From the NCBI RefSeq assembly GCF_036330325.1, contig NZ_JAZDRO010000002.1:434001-498000 (forward strand): a stretch of 64,000 bases of DNA. The letters run 5' to 3'. This DNA is from Hyphobacterium marinum (lineage in GTDB: Bacteria > Pseudomonadota > Alphaproteobacteria > Caulobacterales > Maricaulaceae). Below the pieces are notes generated by a model. The model was given only the letters and a program-made list of their open reading frames with translations, ran no database searches and was not told where the DNA came from. Below are positions 44,301 to 52,456 of this stretch, one piece after another; within the stretch, counting starts at the first letter, position 1, and the number at the start of each line of letters is the position of its first letter. The position numbers and the translations under genes were made by a program.

Positions 44301-44482
44301 TCGCGGCGAATACGCGACCCGGTGACGACGATCGAGTCCTGGGAAGCGCTTTCGGCTTCTTCGTCCTCATCTTCATCGTCTGCCTCTTGGGCAAAAGTCG
44401 GAGCAACGGTGAATGCCGCCGCTGCGAAGCCCGCAAGGATTGTGGAGCGCAGTAGACGCTCGCGATCCCAAAAGCTGCTCAC
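41390..44482 (-). CDS. TonB-dependent outer-membrane receptor
   Basis: A 1030-residue outer-membrane transporter. A signal peptide ends at T-F-A-Q, followed by a very acidic stretch (E-A-D-D-E-D-E-D-E-E-A-E). A TonB-box-like D-S-I-V-V-T-G-S-R-I and the plug domain follow, with R-G-L-S-A-D-R-T-L-L-L-I-N-G-R-R. The C-terminal barrel ends in G-R-R-F-F-I-N-V-A-K-R-F, with the terminal Phe needed for insertion. The wording is that of the large oligosaccharide/peptide-type receptors expanded in Caulobacterales and sphingomonads. The substrate is unknown. The start is the GTG at 44482, with AAGGGG 8 bases upstream. It is monocistronic. Confidence 0.95.
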   Translation of the reverse strand: MSSFWDRERLLRSTILAGFAAAAFTVAPTFAQEADDEDEDEEAESASQDSIVVTGSRIRRDEFTSTSPLQVIDSETVAEAGLIDTAEILRSTPVVQGAQLDASVNSNFVTNGGPGVQNVSLRGLSADRTLLLINGRRMAPAGVEGAPSFPDVNLIPSSIIERVDILLDGASSVYGSDAVTGVINVVTRQDYEGLNVEGFWSIPSEEGGEQQRYSVLVGDQGQRGGFTFAFEYFNQENLKLNQRSYNFDPNSGFHCSRDLQLSATGTLESRCQGSIISRVRVYTVEPRPGGGIMFGTDAYRQAGTNGVPLLFTPGWFTGNSAANRTALSNEPQNQSFPIEGFDDVFPSSTRYNFFLTGDYDIDSFFGIEGTSFFFEASHSNSRTFQDSAYHGQLFPDVPDSHPLNPFQTGQVGFGVVPIVASPFQRSDVDVELQQSRMLLGLRGDLGFMGAPSWDFESFVGYTRSIGYSSRGAVLNERMLQTINTARLDGGGNAVCGTPIVSTIFGFIDPDPCVVVDWFAPSLYVFDPAVGPQFATQAEFDYLAAERTVTTLVSEWNAGAFVTGPVFSLPDGEVQAVLGWEYRLQSLDSGTDTVASAGLAAGYFADRVSRGSVSLNEFYGEASFPLLQGRTFAEELTLDVAARLTDHEFYGQNSTWSVRGSWSPSSWLTFRGTAGTSFRAPNLRELFLGGQTGFTSGFADPCVVPLAASGGGVYNPALDTRSPTVIANCQSEGVDPFSLGLTGVPSIESFRAGNPGLEPETSDAISLGFVVDQQFTDAFNFTFGVNYFEIRVDDAVAIPGTAFSLNRCYTSTNFPNDPFCARRQRDPATGLLTFVDNTPFNIATQTSEGFDLNARFSQELSWLMNSTFQADAVFTYTTSVTNQTTPGSAVSERAGTITYPDWRGTMNARIINGDWTFAWRGQYIGAQDNLGVFGAALTPCENFTTGGAASTCDPTVGAIDDVDAVLYHTLSVNWASDTWSVRFGVNNVADEDPPLVDQNTSDATLAQGNVPLGVGYDMVGRRFFINVAKRF

Positions 44483-44785
44483 GATGCTAACCCCTTCGTG
44501 ATTGTTGTTTACGACTCGCACCCGGCCCCCTTGATCTTCAGGAGCAAGGCACGCGTACACGGTCGGGAAGCTATCCCTTCCCTGCCTTGCACTATGCAGA
44601 CACGAGGCCAGCACCGGCAAGCACCCGCCCCACTTCCTCCGCATTTCCGCCAAGATTGTTGCAAAAAAGTCATAGCGTGTTCACGCAGCGGCGAAATTTC
44701 CCGGGCATGCGGGTGCGATTTAGCCGTGTTCGCGGCTTGCACGCGCGCCGCGCCGCCGCTAATAGCCTCTTCACCCGGAACGGAT
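44483..44785. other. Non-coding region upstream of the TonB receptor and tRNA-Val
   Basis: About 300 bases between the divergent receptor gene and the tRNA. Open frames here are short or run through the tRNA. A T-rich run on the minus strand near 44665 could belong to the receptor promoter, but I see no convincing -35/-10 pair or operator. Confidence 0.6.
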
Positions 44786-44860
44786 GGGCGCGTAGCTCAG
44801 CGGGAGAGCACTTCGTTGACATCGAAGGGGTCACTGGTTCAATCCCAGTCGTGCCCACCA
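44786..44860 (+). tRNA. tRNA-Val (anticodon GAC)
   Basis: A 75-nt cloverleaf including an encoded CCA end. The acceptor arm pairs GGGCGCG with CGTGCCC (one G-U pair), the D arm is GCTC/GAGC, and the anticodon stem CTTCG/CGAAG holds the loop TTGACAT, giving anticodon GAC. The T arm is ACTGG/CCAGT with loop TTCAATC. It stands alone. Confidence 0.95.
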
Positions 44861-44960
44861 TCCGGCTTCCACTCCAAGACATGATCTGTGCCGATTTGCA
44901 TCACCCCGCTTTCGCCGCACGCTGCGGGAGCCTATGTCCATCCCGACACGGGGACAGATC

Positions 44961-46040
44961 ATGACCGATTCCATTCAGACCGCGCTCAACGCCATTCCTG
45001 ATACAGCCTCCGGCAAGGGCCTCGTTTCCGCCGGACGCATTGACGGCACGACCTTGAAGGACGGCGTCGCGACTGTCGTACTGAAAGTCCGCGACGGCGA
45101 TGGCGACGCCGCTGGCCGCGAGAAGGCGGCGATCGAAGCCGCGCTCATGGCGCTTGATGATGTCCGCCGCGTTCGCCTGATCACCACGCTGGAGCGCGCG
45201 CCAGGGAAGCCCCAGGCCCGCAAGCCGAACGCCACTCCTGCAGCACCGGAAAAGCGCGCTGCGCGCCATGTCATTGCGGTCGCCGCCGGCAAGGGCGGGG
45301 TCGGCAAGTCAACGGTCGCGGCCAATCTCGCCGTGGCGCTGACGCGACAGGGAAGATCGGTCGGCATTCTCGACGCCGATATCTATGGCCCGTCCATCCC
45401 GCGTCTCTTTGGTCTCTCCGATGCGCAGGGTCTGAAAAAGACCGATTCGGGAATCACCCCGTTGTCGGCGCATGGCGTAAAAATCGTCTCGATGGGTTTG
45501 CTGACGAAGCCCGGCGCGCCGGTGGTCTGGCGCGGACCGATGGTCCAGGGCGCGATCCAGCAATTCCTGCGCGACACCGACTGGGGTGATCTCGATGTCC
45601 TGATCATCGACATGCCGCCGGGCACGGGCGACGCCCAGCTGGCCATCGCCCAGACCGCCGCCATTGACGGCGCGGTGATTGCCTGCACGCCGCAGGACCT
45701 GGCGCTGGATGATGCCCGCAAGGCCATGGCGATGTTCCAGCAGACCCATACGCCCCTGCTCGGCCTGATCGAAAACATGAGCGTTTTCCTGTGCCCGCAT
45801 TGCGGCGAGCCGAGCGAAATCTTCGGCCATGGCGGCGCGCGCGATGAGGCCGAAGCGCTCGGCCTGCCCTTCCTCGGCGAAATTCCGCTGCATATCGATT
45901 TGCGCAAGCGGTCTGACGAAGGCCGTCCGGTCGCGCTCGATGACGGCCCGGTCTCGGCCGCGTTTGCCCGTGCAGCCGACGCGGTGCTGGCGGCCAGCGA
46001 AACCGCCCGCAAGCCGGCCCCGGACATCGTCTTCGAATAA
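44961..46040 (+). CDS. mrp: Mrp/NBP35-family iron-sulfur cluster carrier ATPase
   Basis: A 359-residue cytosolic P-loop ATPase that binds and hands on Fe-S clusters. It has an N-terminal MIP18-like (DUF59) domain (residues about 1-90), a linker, the deviant Walker A G-K-G-G-V-G-K-S-T near residue 120, and D-M-P-P-G-T-G-D. The C-P-H-C pair for the cluster lies near residue 280. The ATG at 44961 is preferred; another in-frame ATG at 44934 has no better ribosome-binding site. It begins 100 bases after tRNA-Val and converges on the B12 transporter operon. Confidence 0.94.
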   Translation: MTDSIQTALNAIPDTASGKGLVSAGRIDGTTLKDGVATVVLKVRDGDGDAAGREKAAIEAALMALDDVRRVRLITTLERAPGKPQARKPNATPAAPEKRAARHVIAVAAGKGGVGKSTVAANLAVALTRQGRSVGILDADIYGPSIPRLFGLSDAQGLKKTDSGITPLSAHGVKIVSMGLLTKPGAPVVWRGPMVQGAIQQFLRDTDWGDLDVLIIDMPPGTGDAQLAIAQTAAIDGAVIACTPQDLALDDARKAMAMFQQTHTPLLGLIENMSVFLCPHCGEPSEIFGHGGARDEAEALGLPFLGEIPLHIDLRKRSDEGRPVALDDGPVSAAFARAADAVLAASETARKPAPDIVFE

Positions 46041-46044
46041 GGGC

Positions 46045-46803
46045 TTAATCGGCCTGCCACGCGTTGGGCAGAACGCCTCCGGGTGGCGATGCGCCAAAGA
46101 CTGTCCTGAGATTGGCTTCGTCCAGTACTTCGGCGGGCGGGCCGTCCGCTGCAATCCGCCCTGAATTCATCAGCACAACGCGGCTGCACCAGCGGGCGGC
46201 GAGGTCGAGTGCGTGGGCCGCCACGATAACGAGAGCTCCGCGTTCGGCTTCAGCCCTGAGCACGTCCATCACCGCGATCTGGTGACGCGGATCGAGGGCG
46301 GCCGTCGGCTCGTCGAGCAAAAGGATATCGGTTTCGGTAGCCAGCACTCGCGCTAGCATGACGCGGGCGCGCTCACCCGAAGACAAGGCATCCAGCCGTC
46401 TGTCGGCGAGGTCTGCCGCACCAGTCCGCTCAAGTGCATGCTCAACAGCCTCGGCATCCCGGGTGGACAGCCGGGTCAAGGGTTTCAGGTGTGGCATTCG
46501 CCCCAGCGTCACGGCCCGTCGAACGACCAGCGGCCAGACCGCGCGCCCTTCGGGCGGCATGTAGGCGATGCGCCGGGCCCGGTCCCGGACCGGGATCGTA
46601 CCAAGGGGCTGTCCATCCAGTTCCACGCCGCCGGCCTCGGGGACAATCAGCCCGGCCAGAACCTTGATCAGGGTGGACTTGCCCGATCCGTTGGGACCGG
46701 CCAGCGCGATGAATTCGCCGCCCCGGGCCGACAGGGAAATGTCCTGCAAGACCGGCTTGTCGCGATATCCTGCGGCAACGGAGGTGAGATCGAACCCGGT
46801 CAT
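46045..46803 (-). CDS. btuD: Cobalamin ABC importer ATP-binding protein
   Basis: A 252-residue ATPase of the FecE/BtuD/HmuV group that powers B12 uptake. It has Walker A G-P-N-G-S-G-K-S-T near residues 36-44, the signature L-S-S-G-E-R-A-R-V and Walker B I-L-L-L-D-E-P-T-A-A-L-D. The R-M-P-H motif after the Q-loop is usual for BtuD/FhuC-like subunits. Its start overlaps the stop of the permease gene by 4 bases, and it is the last gene of the riboswitch-led operon. Iron-siderophore import would be the alternative, but the riboswitch decides for cobalamin. Confidence 0.92.
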   Translation of the reverse strand: MTGFDLTSVAAGYRDKPVLQDISLSARGGEFIALAGPNGSGKSTLIKVLAGLIVPEAGGVELDGQPLGTIPVRDRARRIAYMPPEGRAVWPLVVRRAVTLGRMPHLKPLTRLSTRDAEAVEHALERTGAADLADRRLDALSSGERARVMLARVLATETDILLLDEPTAALDPRHQIAVMDVLRAEAERGALVIVAAHALDLAARWCSRVVLMNSGRIAADGPPAEVLDEANLRTVFGASPPGGVLPNAWQAD

Positions 46804-47771
46804 GGCGCGCGCCTCGACTGGGTCCGGACTAGCCAGAGGAAAAAGGGCGCGCCTAGCAGGGCTGTTGCCACGCCGAGATAGAGCGGAAGGCCCGAACCGC
46901 TCAGTGCCCGGGTCGTGGTGTCGGCAAGGGACAGGAGCGCCGCGCCGCCCAGCGCCGACGGCAGCAACAACCGCCCCGGTTCGTGTTGAACGAAGGGACG
47001 CAAGAGGTGTGGCACAACAAGGCCGACAAAGCCGATCGCCCCGGCAACCGCCACCCCGCCTCCGACGCTGAGCGCCGCGCCCACGACCACTGTCAGGCGC
47101 AACCCGTCGAGATCATGGCCGAGGCTGGCGGCCGCATCGTCGCCGAGGCTGAGCGCATCAAGCGCGCGCCGGGTAAAGGCCAGCACACAGAGCCCGGCCG
47201 CGATCAGCGGCGTGGCGATCCAGACTTCGGTCCAACTGGCGTTGGTCAACGATCCCATCAGCCAGTAGGCGATTTCCGACAGCGCCCAGGGGTTGGGCGA
47301 GAGGTTCATCAACAGAGCTGTCAACGCATTGGCGAGCGCACCGACCGCGACCCCGGAGAGAATCAGCGTGGTCGCCCGCGCGCCAGGACCGGCGATGAGC
47401 AACAGGGCAGTCGCCCCAAGGCCGGCTCCCGCTATGGCGGCGAGGGGGACCGCGAAGGCAAACACACCCGCCAGTCCGAAATAGAGCGCGATGACCGCGC
47501 CCAGCCCGGCACCACTGGTAACGCCGACAATACCGGGGTCGGCCAGAGGGTTGCGGAAGAAACCCTGCAGCGCCGCGCCGGTCGCCCCCAGGCCTGCACC
47601 AACGATCAGTCCGGTCAGCGCGCGCGGCAGGCGCAGCTCGGTCAGGATCATCGACGCCGCACGGTCACCGGCGAGCCAGTCACCCAAGGGAAAGCCAGTA
47701 CTGAATACGCTGAGTAGTCCCGCCGCCAGGCAGGCCATCGCGAGCAGGAGGATGAGGCGCAGATCCTTCAT
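46800..47771 (-). CDS. btuC: Cobalamin ABC importer permease (FecCD family)
   Basis: A 323-residue inner-membrane protein with about ten hydrophobic helices, as in BtuC. Family landmarks are E-L-R-L-P-R-A-L-T-G-L-I-V-G-A-G-L-G, a N-P-L-A-D-P-x-x-x-G-V-T-S-G-A segment and G-x-I-G-F-V-G-L-V-V-P-H-L-L-R. The cytoplasmic loop after the last of these couples to the ATPase. It overlaps both operon neighbours by 4 bases. FecCD permeases import Fe-siderophores, haem or B12, and here context points to B12. Confidence 0.93.
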   Translation of the reverse strand: MKDLRLILLLAMACLAAGLLSVFSTGFPLGDWLAGDRAASMILTELRLPRALTGLIVGAGLGATGAALQGFFRNPLADPGIVGVTSGAGLGAVIALYFGLAGVFAFAVPLAAIAGAGLGATALLLIAGPGARATTLILSGVAVGALANALTALLMNLSPNPWALSEIAYWLMGSLTNASWTEVWIATPLIAAGLCVLAFTRRALDALSLGDDAAASLGHDLDGLRLTVVVGAALSVGGGVAVAGAIGFVGLVVPHLLRPFVQHEPGRLLLPSALGGAALLSLADTTTRALSGSGLPLYLGVATALLGAPFFLWLVRTQSRRAP

Positions 47772-48637
47772 TCCGCCTCTAGCGCGTCGAACGCATCGGC
47801 TATGGCTTCCGCCGCAAGGATCAGGCGCGGCCCGGCGCAGGACCAGGCAGAGCTGGCGACATCGACGCGCGGCGTCCGGTTCAGGAGGTCGCGAAAGGCG
47901 CTATGGCGTATTCCGGTGTTGTTGATCGAGTTGTAGCCGTCCCTGAAATAGCTGGTCACGACGAGGTCAGGCTCAACCCTCAGGGCCCACTCCGGGTCGG
48001 CCGGTGTCCAGCCCTGCGCGCCCGCCTCTGTCGCGGCATTGCGGCCTCCGGCGGCCTGAATGGCGGCATCGACCAGCGTGCCGGACCCCGCCGTGCCGCC
48101 TGAAGCGCTGAGATAGAAGACGGACGGCCTGTATCCGCGTGCCTCGCTTCGCGCCTCCAGGGCGGCCAGGCGGGCATCCATCTCGGCGATGAAGTCGTCC
48201 GCGATTGCCAACGTGGCAAAGGCCTCACCGACATGGCGCATATTGCGGCCGATAACGGCGAAGTCCTCACCCCATTCCAGGGTCACTGCTTCGACACCTG
48301 CCGCGTCGAGAATCGGTAATGCCCGTCCGGGACCACCGGGGCCGTAGAGGACAATATCGGGTTCAAAGCCGAGGATGTCTTCTGCGTCCTGTCCGGTGCG
48401 CGGCAGGTCGAGGGCCGGCCCGCTGACGCCGGACACCGGATCGCCGGCCTGCCAGGACATGGCGGCGATCGTGTTGTGACCGGAGAGCGCCATCACATAG
48501 GCATCTGCGCACAGGTCGACCGACACCACCCGTGAGGATGGTGCCGGTTCTGGTCCCTGTGCCAGCGCGCTAGCGCTGAAGACGCAGGCCGAGATACAGG
48601 CCGCGGCCAGCAGATGCATATCCAAAGACGTCCTCAT
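47768..48637 (-). CDS. btuF: Periplasmic cobalamin-binding protein, BtuF-like
   Basis: A 289-residue secreted protein of the helical-backbone binding-protein family. A signal peptide ends near S-A-L-A-Q. Then come R-V-V-S-V-D-L-C-A-D and a second-lobe region P-D-I-V-L-Y-G-P, as in BtuF-type proteins. It would deliver cobalamin from BtuB to BtuCD. The start is uncertain. The ATG at 48637 gives a positively charged signal n-region but overlaps btuB by 68 bases; the ATG at 48619 and a TTG at 48625 are alternatives, the last with GAGGA close upstream. Its stop overlaps btuC. Confidence 0.85.
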   Translation of the reverse strand: MRTSLDMHLLAAACISACVFSASALAQGPEPAPSSRVVSVDLCADAYVMALSGHNTIAAMSWQAGDPVSGVSGPALDLPRTGQDAEDILGFEPDIVLYGPGGPGRALPILDAAGVEAVTLEWGEDFAVIGRNMRHVGEAFATLAIADDFIAEMDARLAALEARSEARGYRPSVFYLSASGGTAGSGTLVDAAIQAAGGRNAATEAGAQGWTPADPEWALRVEPDLVVTSYFRDGYNSINNTGIRHSAFRDLLNRTPRVDVASSAWSCAGPRLILAAEAIADAFDALEAE

Positions 48638-50465
48638 ACTTTTCGTCCAACAGGTTTTCGCCCCGCAGGTAAAGCGCGGCGTGATCACCGATTCTCCAGC
48701 TCGCCCGACCGCCGACCAGCGTGTAGGCATTGAGCGTGACGGTCTGGAAGGTCCCGAAATCGGTGTCGGTCCGATCACCGACATGATCGGCCGAGACTGC
48801 CAGGCTAAGCGGGCTGTTCCGCGGTTCCCAGAATATGGCGAGGCTGGCCGTCTGCTCCGGACGGCGGATTTCCGCCACGCCATTTTCCTCCGACTTCAGG
48901 AAGGCCGCCGAGCCGGTGACCTTCAGGTCGCGCGCGGCCTGCCATTCCCCGGATATCTCCAGGCCCGACCGCCGGGATTCGCCCGTCCGGTTGCGGGCCG
49001 TGGCTGGGTTGACGCCAAAGTCGGTGAATATCTCGTCCTCCAGGCGCGCCTCGAACCAGGTGACGGAGAGCGACGCGTCCGCGAGTTCCTGGTCCCAGCC
49101 GATTTCCCAGCCGCGTGAGCGTTCCGGAACGAGGTTGGGGTTGCCGGAAAAGAAGCCGGGAAAGAAGCCAAAGAGTTCGAAGACTCCGGGATTCTTCACC
49201 CCTTCGCCGATGCTGGCGCGCATGCGGCCGCCAATCGACTCGAAACCCCGGGAGAGCCCTGCTCGCCATGTGGTGGCGTCTTCAAATCGGTCATTCATGT
49301 CCCGGCGGGCCGAGAGATGGATGCGCACTGGACCGGCTGTCAGATCGTAGTCCGCCGCGAGCGCATCATTCTCGATCCGCTGGGTCTGGTTCTGGCCGGC
49401 ACCCGCACCGGCGAAATTGACATAGCGCTCGCTTTCGCGTTCCGCGAGCACGGTGAGGCGGTGGTCAGCCCCGAAACCGGTCCAGAGGGCCGTGGCTTCG
49501 TAATAGCCCTGCCAGCGTGTGCCTTGTGTGGTTCCGGTAAAAGCCCCCGTGTCGAAATTTTCCGACCTTGTATCAAACCACGACAGTGCGGCCTCATGAG
49601 CAAAGTCGAGCCCGGCCAACTTTGTATCGGCGAGCAAGGCCAGGCGCGCGGCGCTCTCGCGTCCCTCGATCGACAGATCAGCATCGTCGAGCCGCCCATC
49701 AAAGTCGGTGTCGCTGTCGTATTCGCTTTCATGGCTTGCGAGGCGCAAAGCCCCTTCGAGACGGAGGTCCGGGCCCAGATCCAGTGTGCCGGCCCCGCCA
49801 AGCAAGCGGGCGTCATAGCCGTCTGCCTGCCCCCCTGTCCCCGAGACATCGAATCCGCCGCTGGAAAACGCCGACGCCGTCACCCCGCCCGAGAGATATC
49901 CGACTTCACCCGACACGGCCGCGCCGGTGCGCCACGTGTCGAAGGACCCGCCTTCGGCAAAAAGTGAGGCACCCTCCTCGCCGTCCATTCCCACCGTGCG
50001 GATACTAATCACGCCACCAATGGCGTCCGGCCCCCACAGCGCGGACTGCTCACCGTGCAACACCTCGATCCGTTCCACACCGAAGGACGGCGTATGGGCG
50101 AAGTCATACTCGCCGGTGAAAGGATTGGACGCCTCGATCCCGTCAATCAGGACAAGGACATGATTGGCTTCCGATCCGCGGGCGCGGACCTGGGTCAGCG
50201 AACCGGCCGGTCCAGAGCGCGAAACGGTGAGGCCCGGTACGGCCCGCAGCGCATCGGCGGCAAAGGCCGAGCCGCTGGCTTCAATCCGTTCGGCTTCGAG
50301 GACGGTCAGCGAGGAGGTCACTTCCGATTCCGGAACCAGGACGCGGAAAGCAGAGACGACAATGCGGTCGGTATCGTCACTATAGTCCTGTGCCAATGCG
50401 GCGGGGGAGGCGGAGACAAGCAGAAGAGCGAACAGACTTCGCCTGGCGGTTCGAGTGAAAGGCAT
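48570..50465 (-). CDS. btuB: TonB-dependent vitamin B12 receptor
   Basis: A 631-residue outer-membrane receptor, close to the usual BtuB length. It has a signal peptide ending A-A-L-A-Q, a TonB-box-like D-R-I-V-V-S-A, the plug domain with L-V-L-I-D-G-I-E-A-S-N-P and R-I-E-V-L-H-G-E-Q-S-A-L-W-G, and a C-terminal barrel ending Y-L-G-L-R-L-Q-R. The last residue is Arg rather than Phe, a small deviation. It is the first gene after the cobalamin riboswitch and its 3' end overlaps btuF, so the operon order is btuB-btuF-btuC-btuD. Repression by adenosylcobalamin is expected. Confidence 0.93.
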   Translation of the reverse strand: MPFTRTARRSLFALLLVSASPAALAQDYSDDTDRIVVSAFRVLVPESEVTSSLTVLEAERIEASGSAFAADALRAVPGLTVSRSGPAGSLTQVRARGSEANHVLVLIDGIEASNPFTGEYDFAHTPSFGVERIEVLHGEQSALWGPDAIGGVISIRTVGMDGEEGASLFAEGGSFDTWRTGAAVSGEVGYLSGGVTASAFSSGGFDVSGTGGQADGYDARLLGGAGTLDLGPDLRLEGALRLASHESEYDSDTDFDGRLDDADLSIEGRESAARLALLADTKLAGLDFAHEAALSWFDTRSENFDTGAFTGTTQGTRWQGYYEATALWTGFGADHRLTVLAERESERYVNFAGAGAGQNQTQRIENDALAADYDLTAGPVRIHLSARRDMNDRFEDATTWRAGLSRGFESIGGRMRASIGEGVKNPGVFELFGFFPGFFSGNPNLVPERSRGWEIGWDQELADASLSVTWFEARLEDEIFTDFGVNPATARNRTGESRRSGLEISGEWQAARDLKVTGSAAFLKSEENGVAEIRRPEQTASLAIFWEPRNSPLSLAVSADHVGDRTDTDFGTFQTVTLNAYTLVGGRASWRIGDHAALYLRGENLLDEKYEDVFGYASAGRGLYLGLRLQR

Positions 50466-50580
50466 GACAAACAGACTCCGTTTTCGGCGCGCGGCGCGCG
50501 CCGGGTTTCAAGGAGTCGCTTCAAACGGAAGACTTCCGCGCCGGTCCTGTGTGATCCCGCACAGGCGGACGAGCGACCGT

Positions 50581-50760
50581 GACGGCCGGTCTTCCGGCTC
50601 GCGGGTCGTCACGGTCCCTGCGCCTTCCCGAATCGCTTCAGTGGCTTCGTTGCAGGGCCGCTCGCCGCTCACGGCTGCGGGAACAGCGCCGAACTCGAAG
50701 GTTTCCCTCCTCATCGGCTTCCCGTTTCATCCCCTCGCGGGGAACCGTCACGGGGCGCAA
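50581..50760 (-). promoter_or_regulatory. Cobalamin riboswitch
   Basis: Read on the minus strand, all main blocks of the class I cobalamin aptamer are present in order. They are GGTTCCCCGC with its partner GGGGA, GGGAAGCCG, GTTCCCGCAGCC, GAAGCCACTG, then GGGAAGGC and the B12 box near the 3' end (G-A-G-C-C-G-G-A-A-G-A-C-C-G-G-C-C). A hairpin with arms CCTGTG/CACAGG and a CGGGATCA loop follows at 50546-50565 and may be part of the switching or kissing-loop element. It lies 115 bases before btuB and would repress the operon when adenosylcobalamin is bound. Confidence 0.93.
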
Positions 50761-50792
50761 GCTAGTCCCGCTTACATGCGGTTGCAATCGTT

Positions 50793-52079
50793 TCAGACCG
50801 GGCTGCGCGGTTCGGGCGTGACCTTGGCAATGTCCGACGCCTTGCGGATGCGCGGGTGTAAAAAGGCGAGTGCCAGGAGGCCCGCGGCCAGCACGGCGCT
50901 GACGAGATAGGGCGTGATGTCGCCAAACGTCTGGAACAGGTAGAGCGCACCCACCGGCGCAATGGCGAAACCAAGCCCGGCTGTTGCGGTGGTCACACCC
51001 GCCGCCCGGCCCTGCTCATCCGGGCCCACGGCCAGCGAGGCTCCGCCGGTGAAGCCCGACCGCGCCAGCCCGAAGCCGAAGCTGAGCATGACATAGCCGA
51101 AGACGATGGCGGCATAGTTCGCGGCAAACAGCATCTCGACATTGCCGAGGACCGCCATCCCCGCCCCCAGCCCCATCAGCACACGCGGGCTGGCTTTCAG
51201 CGCCGGGATGACGACGAGCTGGGCGAAGATCAGCGCCCCGGCCCCGGCCATCAGGGCAACGCCGGAAAATTGCAGACCCTGCTGCGGGTCAAGAGCAAGC
51301 CGGTTCATCAGGAAGAAGCCGATGACGGTGAGGCTCGACGCCTGGATCATCCAGTAGCCCGCACCGAATATCACGAACGGCGCAAGCCGCCGGTCGAGCG
51401 CAAAGGCGAACTGGCGCAGCGGGTTGATCGGGCGGGCCTGCTGTCTGGGTGGTGTCTTTTCCGGGAGCATGAGGCGAACCGCCACGGCGCAGGCCCCGAC
51501 CAGAACCGCAATGGCGATCATGAAGGGCGCAACGCCGATCCGCTCCACGAAGGCCGCCGCGAGCGCGGGTCCGAGGATCGCGCCCATGCCGAAGGCCGCC
51601 GTCAGGCCCGCCAGCGCCTCGGTGCGTTCAGCCGGGCTGGTCCGGTCGGCGACATAAGCCTGCGCCGACGGGTTGGTCGCCGATCCGAGCCCGCCAAATA
51701 GCGTGCGCGAGACCGCCATGGCGAAAATCGCGATCAGCGGCGGGGCGAGTCCGGATTCGCCCGCCCAGGCCGCGGCGGCGAAAATCAGCGTCGAGAGCGC
51801 AAAGCAGGACAGGCCGAACATGATCAGCGGGCGGCGGCCATAGCGATCCGATAGCGCGCCCCAGACTGGACTCATGAACAGAAAGAGCAGCGCCGAGGTC
51901 GTGTAGATCGCTCCGACCCAGGCTTCCGCCACCCCCAGATCGCGCGCCAGCGGCGGCAGGATGGCGAACAGCATGGAATTACCGATCCCCGTCGCCATCA
52001 GGCACAGGAAAAGCAGCCGGAAGGCGCGGCGGCGCTCATTAGGACCTGACGGGTTGGCGGGATCATAGGGCGGCGGCAT
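50793..52079 (-). CDS. Major facilitator superfamily transporter
   Basis: A 428-residue membrane protein with the expected 12 hydrophobic helices. The motif A loop reads G-A-L-S-D-R-Y-G-R-R-P-L between helices 2 and 3, as in drug:H+ antiporters of the TetA/MdtG type. In the first half L-G-G-L-G-S-A-T-N-P-S-A-Q-A-Y lies in helix 5, the region that holds the antiporter motif C. The substrate cannot be told. It lies upstream of the cobalamin riboswitch on the same strand. A cobalamin-related role is conceivable but unsupported. The ATG at 52079 has no strong ribosome-binding site. Confidence 0.88.
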   Translation of the reverse strand: MPPPYDPANPSGPNERRRAFRLLFLCLMATGIGNSMLFAILPPLARDLGVAEAWVGAIYTTSALLFLFMSPVWGALSDRYGRRPLIMFGLSCFALSTLIFAAAAWAGESGLAPPLIAIFAMAVSRTLFGGLGSATNPSAQAYVADRTSPAERTEALAGLTAAFGMGAILGPALAAAFVERIGVAPFMIAIAVLVGACAVAVRLMLPEKTPPRQQARPINPLRQFAFALDRRLAPFVIFGAGYWMIQASSLTVIGFFLMNRLALDPQQGLQFSGVALMAGAGALIFAQLVVIPALKASPRVLMGLGAGMAVLGNVEMLFAANYAAIVFGYVMLSFGFGLARSGFTGGASLAVGPDEQGRAAGVTTATAGLGFAIAPVGALYLFQTFGDITPYLVSAVLAAGLLALAFLHPRIRKASDIAKVTPEPRSPV

Positions 52080-52456
52080 GAGTGCGGGCTTAGACCTGCC
52101 TTCTCCGTTCGTCCATGCACCGCGCGTTCACGAATGGTGGCGCAGGGTTACGGGGAAAGGTGCGTGCGTGCTTGCGCACAGGCTGAATTCGTTTTCACCC
52201 CACCCCTACCCTCCCCTCGAGGGGAGGGAAGACGCGCAAGCGTCAGGGTGGGGTGGGCCACGAGCTGTCAGCTCTCCTCTTGAAGTGCGAGCCGCAGTCG
52301 AGCCTCGAGGAACGCACAACCGCCACTCCCGTAAACCACGTCCTAACGGCGCTTACACCGGGCATTAAGCTAAACGCGCCATAGTGCGTCCCGAAACCGG
52401 ACAGGCCCGACCTGAAATGAGGCGTGCCGGACAAGAACAAGGGTGGGTGTAAGGGC
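52080..52456. other. Non-coding region between MFS gene and motA with a structured repeat
   Basis: About 380 bases without a supported gene. Its main content is the palindromic repeat at 52196-52257. The rest shows no coding signal; a frame from 52424 into motA lacks homology before 52457. Confidence 0.6.
52196..52257. repeat. Palindromic intergenic repeat with three-arm fold
   Basis: The element contains a perfect 20-bp palindrome at 52209-52228 centred on TCGA, then a GACGC/GCGTC hairpin (52231-52244) with a GCAA loop. C-rich and G-rich flanks (52196-52212 with 52245-52257) can pair around both. The composition resembles short dispersed repeats common in intergenic DNA of alphaproteobacteria, but no second copy occurs in this window. 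Confidence 0.7.

Noticed and set aside
41312..44455. 1047-codon open frame on the plus strand
   Set aside because: Antisense to the TonB-dependent receptor; composition rich in Arg, Gly, Glu and Val as expected of a shadow frame.
44498..44884. 128-codon open frame on the plus strand
   Set aside because: It reads through tRNA-Val and has no homology; the tRNA explains the sequence.
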